Source: Daucus carota subsp. sativus (taxonomy: Eukaryota; Streptophyta; Magnoliopsida; Apiales; Apiaceae). Taken from it: a stretch of 64,000 nucleotides of DNA. The notes beneath the pieces are model-generated. The model saw only the letters and a list, made by a program, of their open reading frames with translations. It was not told the DNA's origin and ran no database searches. Every line of letters begins with the position of its first letter. The stretch's first letter is position 1. The DNA lies in NCBI RefSeq assembly GCF_001625215.2, contig NC_030383.2:58394949-58458948 (forward strand). Reading direction: 5' to 3'. The position numbers were made by a program, and so were the translations under genes. Shown one piece after another: positions 50,362 through 61,104 of this stretch.

Positions 50362-51356
50362 ATGAATGAAAATTCCAGGAGGGTGCTGATGGATAAAAAT
50401 GAATCCAAGAGCACGCCTTTAAGTTCCATATTTTGTTTAACAGACAAATCGAAGCTCAAGGAGACCGAAAAGAAAGAAGATTGTTTTATTCTTGATTATG
50501 TCCCAGACGACTTTCTGCACCAGTTTTCTATTTCCAACAATAACACAAATGAAGTCTCCATTGTTGCTGAAAAAGGCGAGGTGTTTATCAAGTTCCAATT
50601 TTATCTCTTGTTCACTAGCTATTGTATTTGTATGTCTCCATTTTTGAATTGATTTTTATTGTTCGAAGTCAAAAGTCCTAGGATGAGTCGTATAATGTAG
50701 GATTAAAGTTTTCAATAACAATAGAAGGCGGCATTGAGAATGGGTTAATGAGTCTAAATGAAATTTTAGGACGTAGTTAGGGAATGATTTACCCAGTCAT
50801 GAGATTCTCATTTCAAGCGGCTACATTTCTAATTCAAAAACTAACATATCTGATTAAGGTTCTGATTCCCGGGTTATTAATCATAAACTCAACGCCCCGT
50901 TTAATATAAGAGTATTGTGTTTCTTAATTGTGGCATTTCTACTTATTTAGGTGGCTTGCAGAGATTTTCCTCATTCAAGGCATAACTGTGCCAGGTATCC
51001 ATTCAGTAAGACCAACCACGAAAGCTACTGTCAACTGGTAATCGTGATTTTGTTAGTGCTTTAATGTCTTGGAATTTATACTATATTGGACGGATTGTTG
51101 GGTATTCTGTTACTGATATTATTTCTGCGCTTTCTCTTTATTTTTGTGATTTCTTTGATTGTAGTGCTACTGTTTCGTCTGCGATAGAGTGGCTCCTTGC
51201 AGAATGTGGACAGAATGGCATTGTCATGCTACAAATAATGAAATTTGGAAGTCGTATAAGCAATTAAGGAGGGAAATTATGCGATTAAGGAGGGAAGTTA
51301 GGCGATTAAGACGAGAGCTAATGGAGCTAAAAGAGGTTAATAGGGATTTGGATTAA
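50362..51356 (+). CDS. RIN13-like Cys/His-rich protein, copy B, with coiled-coil tail
   Basis: Three exons: 50362-50580, 50951-51037, 51165-51356; 498 nt, 165 residues. It shares with copy A the KKEDCFILDYVPDD and IVAEKGE segments and the Cys/His block VACRDFPHSRHNC...YCQLCYCFVCDRVAPC...WHCHA. After the block, residues ~135-162 form a heptad-repeat helix (LRREIMRLRREVRRLRREL), encoded by 21-bp DNA repeats and absent from copy A, whose tail is different. The ATG at 50362 is the first good start. Function uncertain; a RIN13-like role in resistance signalling is inference from the shared block. Confidence 0.68.
50755..50910. mobile_element. Relic of the AVT1-intron MITE family
   Basis: Located in intron 1 of RIN13-like copy B. 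Contains GGGAATGATTTACCCAGTCA and ATTAATCATAAACTCAACGC, similar to the arms at 41789-42291. Ends are degraded. Confidence 0.45.
51261..51344 (+). repeat. 21-bp minisatellite encoding heptads
   Basis: Three clear units begin (C)(A/G)ATTAAG at 51261, 51282 and 51303; a fourth, degenerate unit follows at 51324. 21 bp is exactly one heptad, so the repeat keeps Leu in phase. Confidence 0.85.
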
Positions 51357-52054
51357 TGAATCTTCAGTGTTGTGGAAGAAAACTATGCACTCGTGGAAGC
51401 TTCATACGAGATACATAAAATTTTCAAATATCAGTTACATCCTTTGTATTTTACACTTCTGGGTTATTTCAAGTACCAATCATTTAGCTGTTGTTATATA
51501 TGGATATATGGATGACATTCTGTTGGTTTGATGGTTGTTATATTTGACACAGCTGGAATTTCATTAGTAAATCTTTTTGCATGTCCAGAATGTGTGTTCC
51601 TGGGAAAGACCACATATATGCATGGTCCCAACTCCCATCTACTCATCCAAGCCAAACTATTCTGTGGTTATCTTGAGATTACTGCAACATCCACATCACT
51701 GCATTGGTGTCAATGTGTCATCTTGTGGTTCCATGAGCTGTCTTTACAAATCTCAGTACAGGCGGAAACATCCAAGACACAAGTTCAATAGGCCAGCAAG
51801 AAAAAACCAGGAACAAGTTGCAATGTACATCAAAAATCCAGAACTTAATTATAGCTTTGTTCATAGTGTACTACTAATCTGGTTTTCTTTAATCTGACAA
51901 AGGCCTAATCTTCTGGTGATAGAGATACTGGAATTGAATTGAACTTAAAACTTTTGGGGATAACATATAAAGGGATAACATCTTTGCATATCAACATGTA
52001 ATCATAAACTTCAAATATAAACTACAATGGCTAAACACTATCAAATCCTAAATC
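51357..52054. other. Convergent intergenic region
   Basis: 3' flanks of RIN13-like B (plus) and the RING gene (minus). An open frame at 51577-51897 has no recognisable domain. Confidence 0.45.
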
Positions 52055-53092
52055 TCAGGCATTAAGCGCAGTCCTTCTCCGGCTGTTGATCCTCGACACC
52101 TCCTCATCGAAACCAATTTCCATATTCAACTGCGTCGAAGAAGAACTTCTAGACCTGCCAAAGAATGACATGATATTGTGAAATGCATTACTAATCCCCC
52201 TCCCTCTCCTCCTACTTCCGCTTCTCGACCAAATCACCCTCCTCTGGCTGCTACCATCGACATCAACCACATCATCTGTTACATTATAATCATCAGGCAC
52301 CTCATTCTCACCTATCTCCCTGCCACCATTAAACCTCCCAACCGCATACCCCCCACGCGGCAATCTCCATATAATCAGTCCCATTGACTCCTCTCCAGCC
52401 GCCAATCCATCCATATCCGCTACCTCACTAGGCAATTCATGGCGACAGACAGGACAAGAGTTCCGCGTCTCAAGCCAAGGCAAAATGCAGTCAGAATGAT
52501 ACAGATGCTTGCAAGGTAATTCACGCGCCTTACTATTAGCCTCAAAAGGCTCAGTGCAAACTGCACAATGCGACTCACTCGTGACGTGTTCCAAATTAAT
52601 GTCAATTGTTGGTAAGGCCTCAACTGCAGCCTTAGAAGCCGGAGGATGACTAACTCTTATCGTATCGAAATGAATAAAATGTTCAAGAATCCGATCGAAC
52701 CCCGGTCCCATAATCAACTCCGACATGCCAGGGACTAATCCTCTGAGACCCAGACCCGATCCATCATCATACAACAACTCATAAGTCCCTGTTTCCTCTG
52801 TTCTCCGCATCACAATAAACGGATAAAAAAGCGGCCTAAAACCCGTACTGGCTATATTTTGTCGAACCTCTGCACTAAATTCCGCTGCATGGCTCTCAAC
52901 CGCGACACGATGATGATGATGGCGATGACGACGACGACGTTGATGCCTTCGGTGCTCCCGATTAATCTCCTCAACAAAACCTCCACCGCATTCTCCGCAA
53001 ACAACACTATCATCCTCAACTCTCACAAAAGAATTACAACTATGACACCAATGCGAAGGCTCCGCAGAATCCATAGCAAGCTCAAAAACCAA
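52055..53092 (-). CDS. RING-H2 E3 ubiquitin ligase with N-terminal zinc ribbon
   Basis: Single exon, 345 residues. An N-terminal WCHSC...CGEC zinc ribbon (Cys 16, 19, 32, 35) precedes a basic His/Arg-rich stretch (residues ~45-62). The RING-H2 domain spans residues 176-216 with ligands C176, C179, C194, H196, H199, C202, C213, C216. The C-terminal part is Arg/Ser-rich. This layout matches plant E3 ligases related to RING1/RDUF/SIRP1-type proteins, which ubiquitinate substrates in the cytosol or nucleus, often in stress signalling. The substrate cannot be inferred. A second ATG at 53074 (MDSAEPSHWC) is the more conserved family start. The leader has an ACGTGT motif near 53189 and CATGCA near 53163. 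Confidence 0.9.
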   Translation of the reverse strand: MVFELAMDSAEPSHWCHSCNSFVRVEDDSVVCGECGGGFVEEINREHRRHQRRRRHRHHHHRVAVESHAAEFSAEVRQNIASTGFRPLFYPFIVMRRTEETGTYELLYDDGSGLGLRGLVPGMSELIMGPGFDRILEHFIHFDTIRVSHPPASKAAVEALPTIDINLEHVTSESHCAVCTEPFEANSKARELPCKHLYHSDCILPWLETRNSCPVCRHELPSEVADMDGLAAGEESMGLIIWRLPRGGYAVGRFNGGREIGENEVPDDYNVTDDVVDVDGSSQRRVIWSRSGSRRRGRGISNAFHNIMSFFGRSRSSSSTQLNMEIGFDEEVSRINSRRRTALNA

Positions 53093-53153
53093 ACCAAATT
53101 TTTGTTAACGAATGTGAATGAAAATATGATAAATTTAATCCCGAAAAGTCTAG

Positions 53154-53160
53154 TTATATA
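53154..53160 (-). promoter_or_regulatory. TATA box of RING-H2 gene
   Basis: TATATAA on the minus strand, 62 bp upstream of the first ATG. An ABRE-like ACGTGT lies about 30 bp further upstream. Confidence 0.6.
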
Positions 53161-53299
53161 CGTGCATGTCAAGTCAAATAAAGCGAAAACGTGTGGGGGG
53201 CGATAACGACATCTTCATGTGCGTGACCGTGAGAAATTCGTCATACAAGTTTGAACGTAAAATTATAACACCTTCCAGGAAGGTAAGAGCGGGTGTGAA

Positions 53300-54230
53300 A
53301 ATGATTGAAATCTTTATTTTATTGTGAATATCGGTTACGGACACATGATTTATTTAGAGTAAGTCTAAATAATGGTACGTTTGATTATTCATTATTGCTG
53401 TTATTTGATGTAGGTGTAGTTTTATTGTATGATTGGTGTACTCCGCGTCATGCAGATTTTTTAATTTTTGGGTATGAAGACCGTCGAAACTTCTTTTACT
53501 CGGTTAAGTTAATCGTTGGTTTGCCATGTATAACACGTTCTTGTCACCGTACTCTGCGACAAGATATATTAATTTTTAAAGTGGATGTTTATTTTCAAAA
53601 AAAGTGGGTGTTGTTTCGGAAATAAATGATGGTATTATTATTATTATTATTATTTTTAAGTTTTTACGTAGCATTTAGAACACATATCTTAAATTCTTAT
53701 CAATTATTTGTGATCTTTTTATACTTGTTCTGTTTTCAAATATTTGACACTTGGCTTTTTGACAAAGAATTCTGAGATCATTGATCATATAATTAGTATT
53801 ATTGTTTTTATAATTTTCATTTCCTAAATAAATATATAAAACTTATATTTTAATTCATAATAAAATAAAAAATACTGATTCTCACTATACGGGCAATGTA
53901 CTTGAAAATGTGTGATAAAAAGTCAAATATCAAAATTTTCAAATATTTCAATATTCGAAAACATAGATTTTTTTACTAAATGAGACACGCTAGCAATACA
54001 AATTATAAATATAATTAACTATTAATGTCATGATATAAATTATGAAAAAATTCATAAAGTTCTAATATTCAATCAATCAATATACTTATATAAAGGAGAA
54101 GCGGGGGGCGTGTAGGTGGCGCCTCTCACATTGCTCCGTTCTATTTTTCTAATTTTCTGAAATTTTTGGATGAAAATTATCAAAAATTAGAACTACCTTT
54201 TTTAGTTTCGGATATATTAGAAGTAAGTTT
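53300..54230. other. Intergenic region between the RING and Fes1A genes
   Basis: The open frame at 53305-53625 is not recognisable. Around 53720-53960 there are loosely inverted blocks (TTTTCAAATATTTGACACTT and complements) that look like a decayed MITE. No gene. Confidence 0.45.
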
Positions 54231-54478
54231 CAGAATCTGATTTTGTTTCAGATTATTTATGGGATATAGTAACTTGAAAGTTTTAATCTGATTTTGTTAA
54301 AAAATTTGTTTCAGATTAATTGATATGGTATATATCTTGGCATAAATTAATCTGATTCTGTTTCAGGTTATTTATGGAATATAATAAATTGCAAGTATTA
54401 ATCTGATTTTGTTTCAGATTATTTATGGAATATAGTATGTTGCAAGTTTTTTAATCTGATTCCATTTAAGATTATTTA
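54230..54478. repeat. Degenerate minisatellite upstream of the Fes1A gene
   Basis: Five partly degenerate units of roughly 50-60 bp built around TCTGATTTTGTTTCAGATTA and TTATGG(A/G)ATATA. They end about 40 bp before the TATA box. Confidence 0.8.
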
Positions 54479-54515
54479 ATTATGGAAAAAAGTAGCACAC
54501 AAGTCTCTCTACACC

Positions 54516-54523
54516 TATAAATA
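54516..54523 (+). promoter_or_regulatory. TATA box of the Fes1A-like gene
   Basis: TATAAATA, predicting transcription start near 54548 and a leader of about 250 nt with no upstream ATG. A single TTCCAGAA (heat-shock-element-like) sits at 54643-54650 inside the leader. Confidence 0.65.
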
Positions 54524-54800
54524 CCCCTGTAGGTTGTAGGGTTTTGGATCATCTAAACTCAAGATAAAACCGGAAAGTAAAAAACCCAGTAGGGTTTTAA
54601 AGTGGTCAAGGTTTTGTATAACCCCAAACAAGCTCTAGATTGTTCCAGAATCATCCACCACATTCCCCCAATTGATAACAGTAACATCAACACCATCTCC
54701 CTCTCTCTATATATTGTATAAACAAACTTCACAACACCACCAATTTAAATTGCTATATAAATTAAATTCGAATTAAAGTACAATATAATCAGGATTTATA

Positions 54801-57232
54801 ATGGCTAAAGAAGGACCTAATTGGGATGGTTTGCTCAAGTGGAGTCTTGCTAATTCTGATGGAACAAAACCCACTCGTAATCTCAGGTATTTTTGTCTTA
54901 TTATTGTGTAATTTCTATGTTTTTATATTTGAATCTTGGTTTTTTTTATTCTTGGTGATAAAGTTTGGATTTTTTTATATTTGCTTAATGTTTTTGCAAG
55001 TTGGTGAGAAATATGGGATCATTTGATGATTTCTTGGGGTTTTGTTTGATGGGTTTTTTTGATTTTGGTATAAAGATTGGAACTTTAGTTGTGATTTTTG
55101 GTTTGGTTATAGTTGTTCTGATCAGGGAATTGTGGGTTTTGTGTTTGCTTATTGGTTTAGTAGGATTTTGAAAGTTAATACTTAATGGGATACTGAGTGG
55201 TGCCATTTTAGGAGATTGGGTTGGTATTTTGCTAATTATGAAAGTTAATAGGCTAATAACTGGTGTTCAAATATAAAGATGAGTCTTTTGGTGGATTTGT
55301 GGGGGTGAAATTGAGACTCTGGGTGGAGTTTTCAATTCGAAATTTTTCTGTGTTGTGTCATTTGATTGTAGTATGTTATAGGGATTTTGTAGAATGCGAA
55401 TTTTTTCATAGCGGGGTAAAAGGTGGTTGATCGAGTTTACATTTGAACTGGATAAAATATAAGTTGGTAAGTGTTATCTTATTGTAAACTGTGGTATTTT
55501 GGTTTAAGATGTGTCTCAATGTCAACTTTTGTCATGAATTAGCAGCAATGTGATGGAGTAATATTTATTTAATCTTTAGAAGGATGATTGTTAAATTTTG
55601 GATTGAATTTTTATGCAATGTGTAGTGAGGAGGATAGAAAATGGTTCATGGAGGCAATGCAAGCTCAAACCATAGATGTTGTGAAAAGAATGAAGGAGAT
55701 AACTCTTGTTATGCAAACACCAGAAGAAGTCCTGCAGGAGCATGGAGTGACCCCCACTGATATCGAAGGTACAAATATTCAGCACCAGAGGAAATAATAT
55801 AATGTAAACAGTATCACTTATGGTCTAGATATTAATATTTGGATTTTGGGTCTTGATTGTTTGCAGATATGTTAGATGAGTTGCAAGAGCATGTTGAGGC
55901 AATTGACATGGCCAATGGTGAGTGTCTTTTGAACTTTTTCCGCACTTAGCTACCCATTATATTGAATTGCAGAATTGATAACTTTTGACTTTTGTAACTC
56001 ACTGTATGGAACCAATGTTATATTTAAAATTGTATTCAACACTTCACTGAAAATTTTGAGTGGTTATGACAATCTGCCAGATCTTCACTCGATTGGTGGT
56101 TTGGGCCCATTGCTCAATTATCTAAGGAACTCTCATGCTGCTATTCGAGCAAAAGCTGCTGATGTAGTGTCTACCATTGTTCAGAATAATCCGAAGAGCC
56201 AGCAATTGGTCATGGAAGCCAATGGATTAGAACCTCTTCTCTCTAATTTCAGTTCAGATCCTGATATTACTGTTCGTACACAAGCACTTGGGGCCATTTC
56301 ATGTGAGTATTTTACTGTAATAATGTGTTCTATAATGTGAATTAACTGTCCTATTGCTTACTATTGGTGCTCTTCTGAATAAATTGTCGTTCTTTTGTGT
56401 TTTTTGTTGCAACATTCAGCCTTAATCCGAAACAACAGACCTGGAGTTGCAGCATTTCGCCTTGCAAATGGTTATGCATCTCTCAGAGATGCATTGAGTT
56501 CTGACAGTGTCAGATTTCAGAGGTATCTTTGGCAATCATTCACTTAAGAATTTGAACATATAATTCTACCTTATGTTATCTGTATCTACTGCATCTGAAA
56601 CAATCGTTTCAGTACACTTACTAATGTTGAACTAGGACAAATATAACCTGTCTATTTAAGTGCTGCATTGTTCTATGTAGTAGCTAATATGAAATGAACA
56701 CTGTTTCAGGAAAGCCCTCAGCTTGATTCAATATCTTATGCAAGAGAACTATGCTGACTCCAATGTAATTACTGAGTTGGGATTTCCTCGTACTATGATG
56801 CACCTGGCCTCCAGCGAAGATGCTCAAGTACGAGAAGCCGCACTTAGTGGCCTCCTGGAGCTTGCCAAACACAAGACTGATGAAAGTGGTAGTAGTATGA
56901 GTGATGATGATACTAAACTTAAGCAGATTTTACAAGATCGCATCAAAAGTATTAGCTTGATGTCACCTGAAGATCTTGGTGCTGCAAAAGAAGAGAGGCA
57001 ACTTGTGGACTCCCTTTGGAGTGCTTATTTTAATGAGCCATCATCTCTTCGGCAGAAGGGGCTTCTTGTCCTCCCTGGAGAAGATGCACAAGCGCCAGAT
57101 GTTGCCAGCAAACATTTTGAACCGGCTCTTCGAGCTTGGGCTGCTAATTCACTAGCTGGTGTTACTGGTTCTAGTTCTGAAAAGAAAGAGGCTCCGTTGT
57201 TATTGGGTCTGGGTCCTCCGTCTGGAAATTAA
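54801..57232 (+). CDS. Hsp70 nucleotide exchange factor Fes1A-like
   Basis: Six exons: 54801-54886, 55626-55768, 55867-55917, 56081-56302, 56420-56522, 56710-57232; 1128 nt, 375 residues, all GT-AG. The N-terminal Fes1 segment (MAKEGPNWDGLLKWSLANSD, then WFMEAMQAQTIDVVKRMKEI) is followed by armadillo-type helical repeats: GGLGPLLNYLRN, IRAKAADVVSTIVQNNPKSQ, LGAISSLIRNNRPG and LIQYLMQE. The tail is disordered. It matches Arabidopsis Fes1A, which releases ADP from cytosolic Hsp70 and protects Hsp70 in heat. Heat regulation is plausible from the family, but the promoter shows only one weak heat-shock-like motif. Confidence 0.95.
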
Positions 57233-57759
57233 TGTATGCAGTAGCTCACACTTGTGTACTAAAATGATATCCATTCGAGTTTGTGTTTGGTCAATTTTAT
57301 GTGCTACTCTATTTCATCTTCAGAAATCCCCTCTTATGTTTTGCTAGTGAAATTACTAATTAAATCAGATTTATTATGGTTTATAACTTTAGTTCCTTTA
57401 AACAAACTTGCTTGTGAAGATGTTGATCTAAAGTTGTTTGCAGATGGGCTTATTTATATCTGGGTTGGGCTTTGGACCAGCAATTATGCATTATATTAAG
57501 GTATTTTCATGCCTTCTGTTCTGTAGCATGAAAAATGACATGAACATAATAACAATTACTACTACTTAAGACAACCCTACTCAAACTAAACTTGCAGCTT
57601 ACTATAACACAAGAGGTTACATAATTTTACAAACAAGTTAAGATCTATATAGAACCAAATTACACACTACTTGAACCACTATGATCTCATATAGCCTCAG
57701 TTTACATCCAAAACATGGCTGGCTCAAACTGTGACTTTAGTTTCTGCACAAGACACAGC
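57233..57759. other. Convergent 3' region of the Fes1A and thaumatin-like genes
   Basis: 3' untranslated regions of both genes. No further feature. Confidence 0.5.
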
Positions 57760-58598
57760 TCATTTGGGAGGGCAGAAAGTAATAACATACCGCGAAGCTC
57801 TGCATTTGTTAAGGCTAGAAGAATCATCGAAAGCATAACTATATGCTTTCGGGCAGATAGCCTTGAACAAATGCGCGAAAAGAGTGGGCTTGCAAGTTTT
57901 CGGATTAGCATACTCCCCTGTGCAACAATACTTAGGAGACCCCATGGCTAAACACGCACTTTTACACCCCACAACTTTGCCATTAACCTTGACTTCCAAT
58001 GCTGAGGGACAACATATGTTCAAGTCTACCTCACACGCCGCCCTGCCACAACCAATGCCACCACCGACAGGTGCCATTGAGATCGGCAAGTTGAAGCCGT
58101 CAACTAGACTGACATCATAAAAATGCAAGGGGGACACGGAGGATCCAAGTGTCATTTCTACAACCGTTGCTGGTGGAACACCTCCCATGCCTTGACAGTG
58201 TAACAGGCCAGCGCAATCACCAGTGTCACAAGAACCTTTTCCATTTAGATCAAATCGACAACCTTGCCTAGCCCAAAGGCGCCCAGACCATTTATCAGGC
58301 ACATCCATAACCACTTCCTGCCCACTGCTCAGAACAAAACCACCATTATTCGGACTAGGATGCCCTGCACCGCCTTGAGTTCCAGGCCATATTGTTTCTT
58401 TGCAATTGTTCACAAGTATCAGCTGAGATCCCTCTGCATCCAAAACAATGTCTTAGTCAGATAACCGATGAAAAGATACAATTTTCTATAAAATACAAAA
58501 TAGAAGTTTTTCTGCAGATAAATGTCAGCTGTACCTGTTGCAACTAGAGAAATGCATATCATAGCAAATAAAATAGAAAAAATACATGAAAGTGTCAT
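57760..58598 (-). CDS. Thaumatin-like protein (PR-5 family)
   Basis: Two exons, 58598-58535 and 58433-57760; 738 nt, 245 residues. Exon 1 encodes a signal peptide ([20 protein letters not shown]), so the protein is secreted. The mature chain shows the thaumatin signature: [22 protein letters not shown], the acidic-cleft Glu in VVEMTL and Asp residues in [12 protein letters not shown] and EVDLN. I count 17 Cys in the mature part, one more than the usual 16; the extra one is in NICCPS. No long C-terminal extension or GPI signal. Thaumatin-like proteins act in defence and stress, some with glucan-binding or antifungal activity. The family often has one intron in exactly this place. Confidence 0.93.
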
Positions 58599-58656
58599 CG
58601 TTGCAGACTCGATGCTTGTATTGCAGTGAGTTCTGGAGAAAGGAAAGCTTGTTAGG

Positions 58657-58663
58657 TTTTATA
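58657..58663 (-). promoter_or_regulatory. TATA box of thaumatin-like gene
   Basis: TATAAAA on the minus strand, 59 bp upstream of the ATG. Confidence 0.65.
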
Positions 58664-58699
58664 GAGAGAAAAACAGTGTCATTAGCCATTGTAATGCTC

Positions 58700-59540
58700 T
58701 CTGCTTTATGATCAATTCAATCTTTTGCACTTTCACTTTTATGACAAACAAAGAGCATATATGCATTGCTTCGGACGTTGGGTTTTGTCAATCTACTATT
58801 TAAACATAGGAACACATCTGCATATGCATCTTAAAAAATTCTGTCCATCAAGTGCATTCTGATTCGAAATCAATCTGGTAAAATTTACGAATCACAGTCC
58901 GAATTATCTAGAACGAAGCAAAGTTCGTCGTAAACAAGATTCTGGTTTACATGCTAACAAGACTTTGTAGATATCAGTATGCAAAATTACTGGAGCATTC
59001 ACTCCATAGATATGCAAAAACTTTAGTTCTTGAAAAGATAACTTAAGTGAGAATAGTATGGCGTTTCTCATTATAGTGTTTCTTATTTTATTCATAAAGA
59101 AAACGCCATATCTTATACTACTCAGAACATAATCATTTACGCTTCTTTTGCATCCTAGTGGGATGATGCGATGCTATTCTTTCTCATCAAATATTCTTCT
59201 GCAAACTGCATGCATGTTTGAGGAATCAAATGGTTGATAACATTACAGTACATGGTCACTCGATTTACATGATGTTGGGTCTAGCACGATGGTCTACATC
59301 AGGAATTTATTTCTAAGAAATTCCGTAAAAAATAACTATATTACTGGTATACAAGTGACATATTTCTAGAAATTACCGGGAACTAGAAATTAAACCAAAA
59401 GAAGAAGAAAAAAACAGGAACTCACTTTACAAATTATTTTGCACTTCATTTCTACTGAATGATTCAAATCTTTTGACACACGCTCATTCATCTGAGTCAT
59501 CTCACCTTCTGGCATCTTCTTTCTCTCTTTTTTTAAGTGC
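58700..59540. other. Upstream region of thaumatin-like gene
   Basis: Intergenic sequence with no recognised gene or element. A short inverted repeat (AACGCCATA...TATGGCGTTT) occurs near 59058 and 59101. Confidence 0.4.
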
Positions 59541-59549
59541 CTTATGGGC

Positions 59550-60472
59550 CAACACCTCAACCGCATGCCCTCGATTTTAGAAATCAAAAACCTCAACCGC
59601 AACCTCATCCTCGGTTTCGGTTTCGGTTCCAAAACCTCGGATTCGGTTTCTATCGGTTCGGTTTCGGTTATAAAACCGCATGAAAGAAAAAAAGAAAAAT
59701 TATACATAAATAATTAAACTTAACTTATAATTATGCATCCATCCGAAGTTTAAACATAGAAAACATAAAAATTCATAAGTCTACATAGGTATTAATACAA
59801 ATTTAGTTCAATCACGCTATTGCATGTTGCCTGCTAGGTAGAACATTCTGTGAACCAGCACTAGCACTAAATCAAGTTACAGGCAATAAACAAATCCAGA
59901 AGTCTTGCTAGTGTATTGTAAACCTCATCAAATGCTATTTAAAATGTGTATGTTTAGTCAGGAGACTCAGGATGGAGTAGAAGGAAGTCTCTTTCTAGAG
60001 TAAAGGACTAGCAGAGAAATAAAATATAAAGCATTAGGATCACTAGCAAAGAAAGAGAATTTACGTGCAAAAAAAGAAGCAACTAAAAAATAAAATAGCA
60101 AATAAGAAGAAACAGAAGCAGGCAAGCAGCATATCAAGAGCCCAAACTACTAGCACAGACCCAAGTCCTAATCCCAGAAACTCTAGATTTCTAGTAGATA
60201 TATATATAAGTTTGTATTTTTAAAATATAAATAATACTATAAATATTATAAATATAAAATATTATATAAATATTATAATTATTTTAAAAATCGGATCGGT
60301 TCGGTTTTTTCCGGATCGGTTCCTAGCTATAACCGGAACCGCATAATCGGTTTCGGGTTCGGTTTTAAAATTTTCGGTTTCGGGTTCGGTTTTATACGGT
60401 TCGGATTCTAGCGGTTTTTGGTGGTTTCGGTTTCGGATTTATTCGGTTTTTTTGCTCACCCCTGTATGCAGC
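59550..60472. repeat. CGGTTT-repeat blocks, probable ends of non-autonomous DNA elements
   Basis: Two GC-richer blocks, 59550-59690 and 60285-60472, are built from degenerate TTCGGTTTCGG repeats in the same direction. The right block ends TTGCTCACCCCTG, resembling hAT termini (CAGGGGTGAGCAA). About 600 bp of AT-rich sequence lies between. A matching left terminus was not found, so boundaries are unsure. Confidence 0.5.
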
Positions 60473-61104
60473 TATGCTATTAAAGCGAACAAGCTTAATC
60501 CATACTGTGATTTGGGATGTTGGAAAAGTGCAAGTTTCAGATATAATATTGAATTTTTTTTAAAATTTTTTTTTGGTGTGTGGTTTAACATTTTTAATAG
60601 TGGCCAAAGTGTATCCTGCTTTAACAGCATATCAATTATCTTCTTGAAAATCTTCTTCAGCCATGTAAAATGTTTAGAGCTCTTAATGAACATCACTTCT
60701 GGCTTGATACAACTTGATCTACAGCAAGGTTTCTTGGATTAAGCTTTCTACTGAGCTTCACAGATTCTACTCATTTTAGGGTATGTATAACCAGTTACCT
60801 AGTGTACAAGTCAGGTAACTGACAAGAAAGCATCTTCAAATCAAAGGAAAAACTAGTTTTTTGTTTTGGTTGCATTCTAATGCACTTCTCTTATCTACAC
60901 ATAAAACAGACATTTGATAGTATTTCACATGCAGTGCATTTATACAAAGTGAACTGTTTGCTTGGTCCTAATATATTAAAATTTAAGTCTACTCTGAGAC
61001 TGTTACCCCTTGTCATTGCTAAGTGAATAATGCGGTTTTCAAGCCAGTGGGGTTAAGGTGCTCCAGCGGCCAGCCAGTCTTCATGCCAACTGCACAGCAC
61101 TATT
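60473..61104. other. Downstream flank of the GID4-like gene
   Basis: Open frames here are short and unrecognised. Presumably contains the 3' untranslated region of the minus-strand gene. Confidence 0.45.

Noticed and set aside
51577-51897. 106-codon plus-strand frame downstream of RIN13-like B
   Set aside because: Basic tail is vaguely RIN13-like, but no conserved block could be aligned by eye.
53305-53625. 106-codon plus-strand open frame
   Set aside because: No recognisable domain, no splice context and AT-rich codon use; probably chance.
54085-54130. Possible Helitron 5' end (TATACTTATATAAAGGAG)
   Set aside because: No CTAG/CTRR end with a hairpin recognised downstream before the Fes1A promoter.
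60452-60742. 96-codon plus-strand open frame
   Set aside because: Overlaps the CGGTTT-repeat end, contains homopolymer-derived Phe/Lys runs and shows no family match.
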